A DNA stretch of 64,000 nucleotides from Ectocarpus siliculosus (Eukaryota; Sar; Phaeophyceae; Ectocarpales; Ectocarpaceae): positions 1,074,116 through 1,138,115 of the forward strand of contig FN649734.1 in the NCBI GenBank assembly GCA_000310025.1, given 5' to 3'. The notes beneath the pieces were generated by a model. It saw only the letters and a list, made by a program, of their open reading frames with translations, searched no databases and was not told the DNA's origin. Positions 13,601 through 23,685 of the stretch are shown here, piece after piece. A program made the position numbers and the translations under genes. How positions within the stretch are numbered: the stretch's first letter is position 1; each line of letters begins with the position of its first letter.

Positions 13601-16600
13601 GGCACAAACATGGAAAAGCTAGAGGCGTCCACCCTAATCATTTGCTGAAATTTGCATACAGCCGATCATTGTCCTTTTCCCTGCCGTGAATAGGAGATTA
13701 ACATCGGGGTCTCACGTTAGGGTGGAAATTTCGAGAGATGCCCGGAAACCACCGGCCTCAGAGCTGGATGCCTCATGCAAAAATCCAATACATGTACTTG
13801 GATAAAAGGATCCTACGCCAAGAGCAACAATACAGCTGGAACAGGCTGGTCGCATCATGTCGACGTTACAGCAGCCAATGCGGATCGTGAGATCAATACG
13901 CCTTGCTTGTTTCACTGCTTCTACTCAACAATTTGTTCTCCCAGCTTAGCGGCGACGCTACCGGCCTCAATTATCGTTCCACGGGCGTTTGCTTCCTCGG
14001 CCACACCACCTCCTTCGGTCACCGCGAAACCCAATTGGTTGCAGGTGGGATAGCGTCGGCTACAGCTTTGTGTTGGAAGCGTGCATTATTATCGGTCGAC
14101 TGCTGATAGCTTTCGACAGGTGAAGAAAAGCAAATTGAAATGAATTAGACTAATCTCAAACCGAATCTCCTCGGAAATACCATCATCGTGAGCCCGCTTG
14201 TCTCACAACCACCTTTGACCATGCCTGCAGGTAGTCACGGCCATGAAAGGCAATTCCCAAGCTTCGAAGCTAACTCCATCATCGGAGTACGGCAGCAAGT
14301 CGAGGTATGTGACGATGATTCGCTTCAACATCCATAATGTGTCACGCAGTAATGGACCATGACGGAATTTGCAACCGTAGGCTCGTGGTGGCGGCAGATT
14401 TCAACTTTCAGGAAATGTGGATCTTGTCTAGTCTATGCGAGACTCGTCACCAACAGTTGGCCCGCTCGACGAAAAACTCTCACTCTAGCCCATGTCCTTG
14501 TCTCTCTCTTAAACACACAACCCGTTGTATTTGGTTGATGGTCGCTGTCAGAGTTCATTCCGACGTCGTCGGGCACATGCACGTGGGTTCATGTTGCCCG
14601 TATCGCGGGCAATCCCTAGAGTGAGATCGGCGGTAACCGTTAGGCTTTGCTTCAAGTGTGCAACGTTTGTGCCAGAGGGCGCCTGATGATCTCACATATC
14701 AAACATGTCTGCGGTCGAGAAGCGTGTACGGGGAATACGTGTAGAAATCAGCAAACATTTTTCGCCTTCCGTACACATTTTTTCATGATCTTCGACGTTC
14801 CACATCACACAAAAACATTTGTTTTCACAGAATTTTGTTTTCTTTACGGTTTCGTTCATGTGACGCTTGCTCTTTGCCACCGTCCCTTGTATATCGCAAT
14901 AATTCGATGCAGATGGGTGCGCGAGCCAAGTTACTTTCTGGCGGCAGTATACTTGGTGGCCGCGCGAGTAAGACAATTCATTCCACGCGGCGGGGCTTTG
15001 CCTCCTCGGGACCCTGGTATCGGGGACGTCCTTGCTCGGGGAACGTGAGTCAAACGCAGCATTCGAACACTTCACCCGCGGCCTAGATCAATGCAGATTG
15101 TCCAAGTGCCCTTGGGAAAGGTGTTTAGTTGCGTGCTTGTTTGCCTCGCTTTTGCCTCTCGCGGCCGGTTGAACATTGACCTGAAAAATGTTGCGACTCC
15201 TCGACAGGGGTCATTCGAACTCTCTCAGCTAATAATGTTCACGCTGCTGACATGCTGACCGAGATCCCCGCCTCAGGCCGACTTTGCAGAAGGGCAATAA
15301 TGCACTGTCTGACGATGTGAAAACACGTGTCTTCCCCGTACCCTCCTGTAGTGGGATACTGCTGGCAGCACTGGTCCAGCTTGCCCTTAACATAGTGTGT
15401 GGATGTCTTTGCTTTGCACTCGGCGCGGACCACGCCCTGGAAAAAGCATTGAGCGCCGCCGTGGTCGGTAGCCATGTTCAGAGCTTTCTGTTTCTAGGTG
15501 AGGATGCGGGGCTCATTGATGACGAATGAGGCCTGTTGTTGGACTTTAGGGATGTTACTTTCAGAATCTAGATGTCAGGGTCGTTGCTTGTGTTGAAACA
15601 ATCGCTCTCCAAGGCAGTGAATGAGGAGGGTTGGTTTATCCAGTTCTCAATCCAATATCCTCCTTGATTTGTTTTCGCAGATGCATTCTTCTCAAACAAG
15701 GCGACGATGTTCACGTTGTTGAGCTACAAAGCAGTCTTCAACCTCGTCTTCGTAAGCTTGGGGCTCACTTCGCTGCAGCTGGTACTGGCATTTTATTGCA
15801 TGCAGATGGCAGAGACAGGCTTTGGTCTGTACCTGTCGGTGTTCATCATCTCCCTGATCAAGCTCATAGTGTGCCAGACGGTGAGTGTTGATGTGTCTCT
15901 TGAGGCATCGATGAGGACCACGACACTATTGGAACTACATAACGAATGGGTAGGATGGGATAGACCTCTCATCATTCTGTAGAGGGCCTCGTATGTCGCG
16001 CGTTGGATGAGGTGGCCGGTTACAATCATCATTACTGGTGGCTGGAATGTCGCACTTTGGGCTTATCATTCCTCTTCTGAAACAGAATAAAGTAAACCAC
16101 GGGTGACTCTGCACCCTTGTTCACACATGCACTCTCGTTTCTTTCGGCGACCTTACACACGTCGTGTATGTACCTGGATTTCTTGACTTCCTCTGAACGT
16201 GTCCCCGCGACTGCTTTCCCGCGACCGCTTCCGTCCGTTTTGAAGGGTGAGCTGGTGCCTTCCATGGATGCCATCAACGAACATACCATAACACAGGTGC
16301 CTACAATATCGTGTTGACGCTCTGCGGACTTGTAAACACATGTCGCTGTCATTGTAGCATGTTCTATGGGTGCGACATGTGTCGCCGCTCCAAGACGCTG
16401 AATTATATTTTCGCAACCACGTACTTTTTTCGCTGACGACCGAGGTAGTCGAGGGTGACCCGTAACACAGTAGAGATGGATGTTTGCCAGACATGTCATC
16501 CGCGTAAGGCCCACGTGCGAGCAGATCATTCCTGAGATTAGGCACCCTGTAGTGTGCAGCCGTCGACGTAGGGTTGGGGTCTGGCCGGTCGAAACGCCAA

Positions 16601-18784
16601 TATTGATGAATCTACCGGTGAACGTAGTAGAGGATGTATTTGTTGTTCCGAGGGTGTCATGCAACACTTTTGCTACTTTTGGCCCTGTACATCCCGTTCG
16701 ACGTGTGTTTTCCATCTGAAGCACCCTGAATATGTCAGTTTTCACCAGATGGCTTCCACTCACGGCGTTGGGTTACCATGCTCATTGTGGCCATATCCTT
16801 CATTCTCCGAAGTCGATGTCCTCCCTAAGCCCGCCGTCTACTGTAGTGTCATTTGGTGTTCATGGAAGCCGGCCGGCGCCCGCACACACCAGTTTCTGCC
16901 CGGTTGAGTTGCGAGTACGTCATGGTGTGAACTTGATGATAGCCATCCACTCACACCCGCCTCCACAATGACCACAGTTTGCGCTTTTTCGAAATCGCCC
17001 CTGTACGCAACATGACCTTCTCCATAACAGCGTCGATTTAGGGTGTTGGATAGCTCACATCGTCGACGTTGGCAGTGAAGATCCCCATAACGAATGATGT
17101 TTTACTACACGACCTTCTCATCCTCTCACGTCACGTTCCAACTCATGATGTGACCCTGTAGAATGCATTGGCACAGGTATGAAACGTTCACGTCAAGACC
17201 CACCTCCCACGCCCGCCCCTGACTGGAATGCTGTTCGGTTTCTACCACTCCAGATGTCCTTCAGGAAAAAGTACAACAGCCGGAATCAGCGACGGCGAAG
17301 CAGTTCTTTCAACAACAGCACAGAAACACGCATGCTCGCCCAGAAAGCAGCGGCGGTAGTCATCCAAGCTCGCGTTCGCGGAGTCCTCCACAGCAAGAGG
17401 TGTGTGTGTGCGAGACGATTACGCTTGTGTTCTCAATCTCACAAACATCGTGCAGACACACAGACCGGTCTCTCGTCAGTGAGTTTGGTCGACCCCGCGA
17501 TTCTACCCGAACGACGGTGTCAGGGCCGACGTCGAAATACTTCGTATTTGCTTCAATGTCACAAACCCGGATGGCCGGCATGAGCGTTGGTGTACATACT
17601 ATGGAATGCAACGTTGGTGTGGTACACCTAGCGACAAGCCTTGAACGTTCGGTGGCGTCCCCCGCCCCTTCCGTCCCCGGTGCTTGGATTCTCCGCGTAG
17701 ATCGATTCGCCGTAAAGAGGTCCTAGCCTGGCAAACATACCAAGTCCAAGGCATCAGGCGCAAGCTCACTGCCGGCACGTACATGCTCTTGGCAACCTAC
17801 ACGGTCGTGGTGGTTTATATCAACCTTTGCTACGTGATGACGTACGACAACCCTACGGCCTGGTGAGTGTGATGATGCCTCGACGCTTAGCTTAATTAGA
17901 TGTGTGGCACCTGTCGGGGGACGTTCTGGGGTTTCCTAGATACGAGGTTCATCAGTGTGAGATTAGAAGATTGGACATTAGAAACAACACAAAATGGTCA
18001 GTACAACACAATTTCGTATTTTAGTTTCGCGCCGTCAATGTATCACGACACAATATGCACACGTTCCGGGATTCGTATTCCAATAGGGAGGCCACCAATT
18101 GCGCCGTATAGATGTGTTGTGCCGATCGCGGAACATATTTCGTCGCCCGAGGATCCACAAGGAATGGAGGTTGTGGAACGTGTGTGGTCCCGTCACGGAT
18201 GCCCCAGAATGCGTTTGTGGGCATGCCGTTGAGTATCCACCTGACGTTCATCCTCGACAAGCAAAAAGCAAAAGAGTCCGTGCCTGCAGGATGTCCACGG
18301 ACAGGCCATCATTGTCAAAAATATTGCCAATGAGCCACACGTATTTTCTTGTTCGCATGCCAATGTTCTCTACCGCACGCATGCCCTTCGGTCTTGCATA
18401 TGGTGGGGATTGACTATATAGTCTACAGGACCCGATAGTGTGCCCGATATGCGCGTGTCACTCGTCCCAGAGCATCTTTCTAGGGCCTCAACTGAAGCCA
18501 AATGGATCGAGGCATGCAGACACACGCAAGGGGCATAGTGTCAATGCACACTCCCGTATGGTTGTAGCAATATACGTAGGCAGCCTCGCTCTTCGACTCG
18601 ACAAAATTCACCTTGTCGCTTGCTTGCTTGCTCACGCAGGCGCTGGGCTGCGGCCAGCTTCTTGACGGTGTTCATTGACGTGCTTCTTCGGAAACCGCTT
18701 TCCGTTCTGGCGGCGTCCACTTTGCACACGATCCGTCGTTTGCATAGCGCTCCGCACGGGGATTTCATTGGCAAGAGAAGTTAA
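1..18784 (+). CDS. REJ-GPS multi-membrane-span receptor, polycystin-1-like, copy 1 (5' partial)
   Basis: Spliced gene whose 5' end lies outside the window. Traced exons: 1-179, 529-690, 1103-1208, 1497-1662, 1903-2150, 2409-2683, 2987-3090, 3220-3461, 3686-3811, 4322-4388, 4543-4615, 5303-5408, 5538-5633, 5899-6033, 6417-6481, 6775-6866, 7037-7209, 7548-7659, 8055-8161, 8358-8507, 8644-8694, 9355-9492, 9678-9853, 9901-10159, 10455(or 10513)-10639, 11109-11366, 11681-11860, 12164-12291, 12749-12863, 13232-13338, 13945-14044, 14231-14304, 15352-15497, 15681-15880, 17177-17399, 17701-17862, 18640-18784. Nearly all join in phase and have an equal-length partner exon in the gene at 22134-61392. 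The order is REJ ectodomain, GAIN/GPS, first membrane span, further spans, IQ motif, stop (TAA 18782). Family knowledge: REJ/GPS proteins are surface receptors or polycystin subunits. The function here is inferred. Exon 9901-10159 carries a frame break. An exon linking 15880 to 17177 is unresolved, because the phases disagree. Confidence 0.85.
5303..10159 (+). other. Copy 1: C-terminal half of REJ module (13 exons)
   Basis: Exon 5303-5408 opens with YSWSC. Exons 5538-7209 contain FSLNIS, LTGGSSYTFRLSAVD and then DVNAPPSGGYVEATPRAG followed by LLWEDDIEDLPLKVSFFY. This is the classic REJ 'VNAPPSGG ... W.D ... DLPL.Y.F.Y' series. Exons 7548-8507 continue the beta-rich core. Exons 8644-10159 are the helical C-terminal part rich in Ala, Ser and Leu. 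Exon 9901-10159 is 259 nt where the flanking phases need 2 modulo 3, and it reads TGA at 9926-9928; see findings. Confidence 0.8.
10455..11366 (+). other. Copy 1: GAIN-like segment and GPS motif
   Basis: Exon 10455-10639 (or from 10513) ends in frame, and 11109-11366 follows in phase 0. The second exon reads SCSYYNEDTGLWDSEGL, then SCVTFHLSDFGV. This matches the G-protein-coupled receptor proteolytic site pattern 'C..W/Y....G.W ... C.C.HLS/T.F', including the HLS tripeptide at which family members self-cleave. One of the two usual disulfide pairs is absent: there is no Cys after 'EG' and only one Cys before HLS. The start of the first exon is uncertain; acceptors at 10454 and 10512 both keep the frame, but 10512 needs an extra unseen exon. 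Confidence 0.8.
11681..12291 (+). other. Copy 1: first membrane span and short basic cytoplasmic loop
   Basis: Exon 11681-11860 (60 codons, phase 0 to 0) encodes the span WGLVLTVGALILLGVVW followed by a charged stretch (RIADHRSKTAERLQTRAY). Exon 12164-12291 gives a 42-codon Lys/Arg-rich loop (LEKKHKTRRKKRD). Polycystin-1-like proteins normally carry a PLAT/LH2 domain of about 120 residues here. The exon phases close directly onto exon 12749, so there is no room for one. Confidence 0.75.
12749..15880 (+). other. Copy 1: polycystin-1-like membrane bundle, N-terminal spans
   Basis: Exon 12749-12863 encodes HVLFFHPWAG ... THLTLTRAQ, resembling the 'H.W ... P ... TR.QR' stretch that leads into span 2 of polycystin-1-like proteins. 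Exon 13232-13338 (LSLLIFTQVMVIMMLSAAVS) and exon 13945-14044 (LAATLPASIIVPRAFA) are spans. Exon 14231-14304 is a polar loop. Exon 15352-15497 (GILLAALVQLALNIVCGCL) and 15681-15880 (two hydrophobic stretches, ending LYLSVFIISLIKLIVCQ) give three more. Copy 2 has equal-length exons throughout. Confidence 0.75.
17177..18784 (+). other. Copy 1: IQ-motif loop, last membrane spans and stop
   Basis: Exon 17177-17399 is a basic Ser/Pro/Asn-rich cytoplasmic segment containing VVIQARVRGVLHSK, close to the calmodulin-binding IQ consensus (IQxxxRGxxx). Exon 17701-17862 encodes TYMLLATYTVVVVYINLCYV. Exon 18640-18784 encodes AASFLTVFIDVLLRKPLSVL, like the polycystin 'WL.S...S...D...PL.VL' span, then stops (TAA in copy 1; two codons later, TGA, in copy 2). 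No usable donor precedes the stop, so the protein seems to end before the TOP domain and pore. Confidence 0.7.
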
Positions 18785-20020
18785 TTGACGTAGGAAACGT
18801 AGGTCTACGCGTATGCCCCGTAATCGGTTGGTGTGCTGTCGTCTTGCCGGCTTCGTGGACTTGTGGCGACCCAGAATCCGTTGGACTTCGGTTCCTCGCC
18901 AATATGGAGGGTAAAGCAACGACGAGGGGCAGCGAGACTGGCATTATGGCGGGGTATTTTGCTGTCGACTACGTAAACAACTTGGAGAAGGAAGTACTGA
19001 GAGACAATGGGTGATAGAACGATTGTACGACTCACTGTTCATGCCTTCAGAGAATCAAGCTTGGGGGGAGGAAGTCAACAATGTTGTTGAGCCCTGTTTC
19101 CTACGACGATCCGACCGGCGGTCTTACTTCAAACCGAACACGTGAAAGCGACTATGTACTGCCTTCTCCTTTTTTTGTCCTCAGGACTTTTCGTGCGCAA
19201 GTCATTGTAGAACGATGCGCCCCACGTGCAAGGTGTCTAACAACTATGGAGGTGTCATTCCCGAACTCCAACCGCGTCCGTCCTCGTCGATGTCACCAGC
19301 GTCAACCCCCCGAACAAGTAACAGCGCCAACCAAGCGATCAAAATACCTGGGTCCGCCCTCTGCGTGTGAGCTCAACCGTCCATAGATCTACGGTACCCC
19401 CCTTACCGCTGCGTTCTCGCCGTATTGTGGTCTTGGCAAAGGTACCGATCGGGTGGTCGTAGCCACTGCCGACGTTTCTGATCTACAAGTGGAATTTTTG
19501 TGATGAGTCATCCTTTCTTCTCCTCGAGGCTTACAACACCAACAGGACAGAGACCGTTTACATATAGCTGCGAACTCGTGACGTCGTGAAACAGACGGCT
19601 CGGGATCGACCAAATCCACCGCAGCCAATTGGTTGGGGTTTCAGAAGTGCCGGCGAAAGGGAGGATGGTAGTGTTATGGGGGGAATGCATTTGTTTGTTG
19701 TTGTAACGAAGGAGGAGGAAAGGGACGAAACGACAGGAATGGGGAAACGATGGAGTAGGAAGGGATGGATGGTGCTAGAAACAAGAGTTGTGAGCCTGGT
19801 GATGTTCCGCACAAGAAACGCCGGAGGCGGACAAAAGTAGAGAGCTCTGCCCAAAAGTATGCGTGTTCTCTGGCTGTATCCTCGTCACTACAAAAAGTGA
19901 GGCAGGCACCGCAGAAGGGAGAGAAAAACTCCTCCTGTATCATTTCCTCCTCGTGTGACACCGGTTGGGACACTGGTTGGCGGGTCAAGATATGTCCAGC
20001 GTGAGACGGCAAAAGAATAA
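18785..20020 (+). other. Copy 1 3' flank, conserved with copy 2 but not coding
   Basis: This stretch aligns with 61393-62660. It carries several frame-breaking indels between the copies; for example around 18990-19040 two single-base differences shift frame. It therefore behaves as 3' UTR or flanking DNA rather than exons. A short near-open stretch at 19440-19500 (GKGTDRVVVATADVSDLQ) is also broken by a one-base difference. The homology ends abruptly near 20020. Confidence 0.55.
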
Positions 20021-22133
20021 CGAAGCACATCATCGCCACAGATCCCCGGCATGTCAGCAGCAAAGAGTGTTCTTCACACAGTAGTGCTTCCCCAAACCAA
20101 ACAATACCCAGCACATTGCATGGGAAACTACATGCACTAAGCGCACAGAGGGGTAGTGCAGAGTAAGGTCCGAGTCTATACCAGCGGCTGCCAACAGAAT
20201 ATAACAGTCAAGTTCTTCTACAGTGGCCAGGTTTTCCTCCACTCACTGAAAGAAAAGACGCCTCCACATCCCGTACTACCGTGGGTATATCTCGAATGGG
20301 TAATATATTTCTGTGTGTGTACTTGTTTTTCCTATGAAGTAGTACGTAGTCTATCTAGGGGAGAGAAGGACGTGTGCAGGCTGTTGGAATCTTGCTCGTG
20401 TAACTGGTAGCTCGTGACTCTGAGAAAACGCGGCTGCCCTGCCGATTGGCTTCCCCCCGTCGAACAGCCCCGCAGAGTCGACCAAGCATCGCACACATTT
20501 GATCGTGGTACTTCGGAGAGACCTCGCACTTCACTTGTCAGCATGCAAATGTCGGGTGGCTCGCACAAAGGCGCATCTTCCTTACCAATGTCGCAGTATA
20601 ATCGAGAACACCAAAGGCAAGGATACAGTGACTCTACAAATAAGTATGCGACTCGTGGCTGTAGTAACCGTGTGCGGCATAACTCCTGCCGGTTGAGACT
20701 CGTTTTGAAGAGTCGACGAGTCGACCAATGACTTAGCGTATGTATGCTGTGATTGCGGCATTTCATTCTACAATATGTAAGGGGTGATTCGGGAAAGCGC
20801 GTCTAATCCTCAGCGGTAAACAACGGGATCAAGGACACCAAGGCGAGAGAGCGGTAGTTTCTCGACGACTACTGGCTCTATTACTGTTGTCTACAACCCT
20901 TGCTTCCTAGACACCAAAGCAGCGAGGTGGGTGAGGCAACACGTTGTAACTCTTCGTAACGGCTGGTGCGTATTGACAGAGCCTAGCTCCGACTGGCAGA
21001 GTTCTTCTCAGGTTCACGAGGAATACATGGGTGTCTTGACTTCAACGGCAGTTGGTCTCCTTCGTTCCGTTCACCCAGGTACTTTTCCGTGAGCTCCGGA
21101 TCATCCCGCTGGCCGCAAAATATGAACGGATAACTTCATGTTCAATAACACTCAGCGCATAGTCAATGAAATACAGTAGTGTGTGTTTTGCATTCCCACT
21201 GTCTGGCTACAATCTACACTGACCTCTCGTTGTTTTTGTCTACTGTAGACAATATCGTAACTTTATGTTCAATATCGCATCAGTCGGGCTCACACGCGAG
21301 GAACGCAACACAACTCCCCTTTCGCTACGTAAGTCTAGACAATTGGTTTCTCCACCGGTTCCGCCTGTCGTACTTGCATAGCATCGCGAGAAGGGTTCAG
21401 CCGTCCCTTTCCCTCGTCGAGCGCCAAGTCGAAGAAGAAAGTACAGAAAAAATGTTCGTTCCACGAAGTACACGATTTTCATCCGTGTTACTGGCGGGCT
21501 ATTGCGGTAGGTACAGAGGTGTTGCAACCGGTTTGGACATTTCCTCTACAATTTCCTACTCCATTCGCCAAGACCGAACGCATGAAATATCATTGTGTTC
21601 GTTTCACCTGGCGCTCTTTCGCAAGGCTTCGCATGCATGCGCATCCGAGACCTCAAACACTCGCGTGATGTCACACCCCGGGACATCGCAATATATATCA
21701 AATGGAATGTATGGGGCCAGAATGCATTTAGATATGGTGTGGGTCTGAACCGTTCGAATACGTGCACTTCGTGGAACGTCATGTTGAGACACGCCAAGAA
21801 GAAGGGACAAGGTTTCCTTGTAGGAAAACTAATATTGGGCTGAACGATACCACCTTTTGGTTCCTGTTTTAACGTGACTTTTTGACGAATACGGTATTCG
21901 GAGCACAATATTTCACAATTGACTGACGTTGGTTCGGGACCTCGGTACAACCTCCCCCGAAGGGTGTGGTTATTCTCGTCGTACCGACTTATTACTGTGC
22001 TGCGTCCACGTTGACCAGTACGCTCATAACCTACCTCACCAAGAGCGGTCCCGAAAATCACGAACCATTGTACTGCCCGTCAGGAGCACGCGTAGTCCTC
22101 TACAGGACGTTGTTTGCATGTGCAAGACCGGAC
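20021..22133 (+). other. Intergenic spacer, presumed promoter side of copy 2
   Basis: No supportable exon was found. Small open frames on both strands lack splice continuity or recognisable protein character. The stretch lies between the last homology with the copy 1 flank and the signal-peptide ATG at 22134, so it probably holds the promoter and 5' UTR of copy 2. I could not identify a convincing core promoter element. Confidence 0.4.
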
Positions 22134-23685
22134 ATGAGGTCAACAGCGGGGCTACTCGTGGCAGTATGCATTTCAGCCTGGGTGCATCCCTTGACGGCTG
22201 CTGAATATTGCATGTGAGACTTGACGAAAAACTATGTGTCATGCGAGCGCTACTTGCATGGGGTATGAGTCGGGCGTACTGAGTACGAAACAGGCTTTCA
22301 GATCCTTCCCAAGCGCTTGTCCATCGCTCAAGGCTCAAAACGCGTGCAATTCCACAGAGAGGACGACCCTATCCCCCTGCAGGCCTCCACAGCGGGCACC
22401 GAACCGCACAACAGGATTGCATCAACATCTGACAGCCGTTTGGTGAGCACAATTGGGAATGATTTGTGGAGTTGAGACTTTCTGGACGAGCGTTATTCAC
22501 AGACCACAAAAACCGAACTACAGGGGAAGTTGCGCTGGGTACATTGCGTCGCCTTTCGCTGGGAGATTTAGGCATGAATCTGGGGATCGGAGCTGTTAAT
22601 CTTACCCGTCGTATCGATTGACGACGTGAAACAAGTGGGTCACATTGCGGACGACTGGGCGAGGCCAGCCCTCACAAGAGATGTGACGTGAAGACCGAGA
22701 GGCCATACGACGCTTTGGTCATTTGTTGCGTGGATGGCTCGGATGCGAGCAATACGACCACCATATGCCACCAAGCCAGGAAATCGCGGGTTTGGGTTTT
22801 CGCAGCTTGTCGGTAGTAGGTTCCCTGACTGAGCATGGCAGGGCACGTTCTATCTCAATGGAGACATCCTTACTTGTGTAAAGGTTTGTTCGCTTGGATA
22901 TAGCCAGCGGTACACAACCTGAGCCCTGTTCGTCTACGGGGATATCCACACGAATGTGGGGTGTATTTTCCAGAGCCTTGGAGCCTGCGCTAGTTTGCGA
23001 AAGTATCTTACGCACTGTCCAAAAATACTGGTGATTTCATCGGCCGGCGTCGAGGGCGTCGTACTACCTATATTTCCAACACGTCACGCGAGATAGTCTT
23101 TCCACTGTTCTCAACTGGGCTGGCCGTCTTACAACGTCTCCTGCTGCTGCTCTTAGTTGGCAGTTTCGTCCATCCTCTTCATCGACCCGTATTTTTTGTA
23201 CGAGATCAAGCTTTTCGACATCTCGAACAACTCCGACGGGACAGTGGAGGATGTTGCGACGACAATGTTCACCTTGCTCGACAAATCGAGCGAAGTGCAT
23301 CCCGCGGCTGTTTCCTTCAGCAGGGACAACACATTGCTCGATGTGTGAGTACAGAGTTAAAAAACCCAAACTGGCTAGGAGGTTGCCAATGATGACGAAG
23401 GCAAGGGTGTATCGGAACAATTTCACATAGACTGTGATGAGCCTTGACCGTGATCATTGAATGGCAACCACGATCCATTCAAAGCTAACTAAGGGTGTGT
23501 GACAGTCCCGTTCTACGGTGTGTATATTTCTCCACACATGAACGAAAATATGATGCACGGATACACACCAACATCGCGACGGCAGACGGAACGGGATGGG
23601 AAAGGTACTTGGACCTGTGTGGCAACAGTTGCGTACCCGTGATCGCACGGCCGGGGGAGTTCACCATTCGGGTGGTGGTGGCGGA
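22134..23685 (+). other. Copy 2: signal peptide and first ectodomain exons
   Basis: ATG at 22134 opens a textbook signal peptide (MRSTAGLLVAVCISAWVHPL, then TAAEYC), with a GTGAGA donor at 22214. The exons that follow join in phase: 22358-22442 (EDDPIPLQASTAGTEPHN), 22842-22883 (GTFYLNGDILTCVK), 23157-23344 (ILFIDPYFLYEIKLFDISNN) and 23506 onward (WERYLDLCGNSCVPVIARPG, then EFTIRVVVAEY). I recognise no named domain. The acidic and beta-rich character fits an extracellular module. The last exon probably ends near 23685 at a weak donor. No copy 1 equivalent is in the window, so these exons lack paralogue support. Confidence 0.6.

Larger units (their letters stand above)
1..20020 (+). repeat. 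Segmental tandem duplication, left copy
   Basis: Direct-repeat partner of 32667-62660. Position 1 aligns with 32667 (TTCCAATGAGAT against TTCCAATGAGAT) and homology continues to about 20020/62660, including introns and 3' flank, interrupted only by insertions in the right copy. The left boundary lies outside the window. Confidence 0.9.

Noticed and set aside
20332-20766. 144-codon minus-strand frame in the spacer
   Set aside because: No recognisable protein character, no splice context, and competing frames of equal quality on the plus strand.
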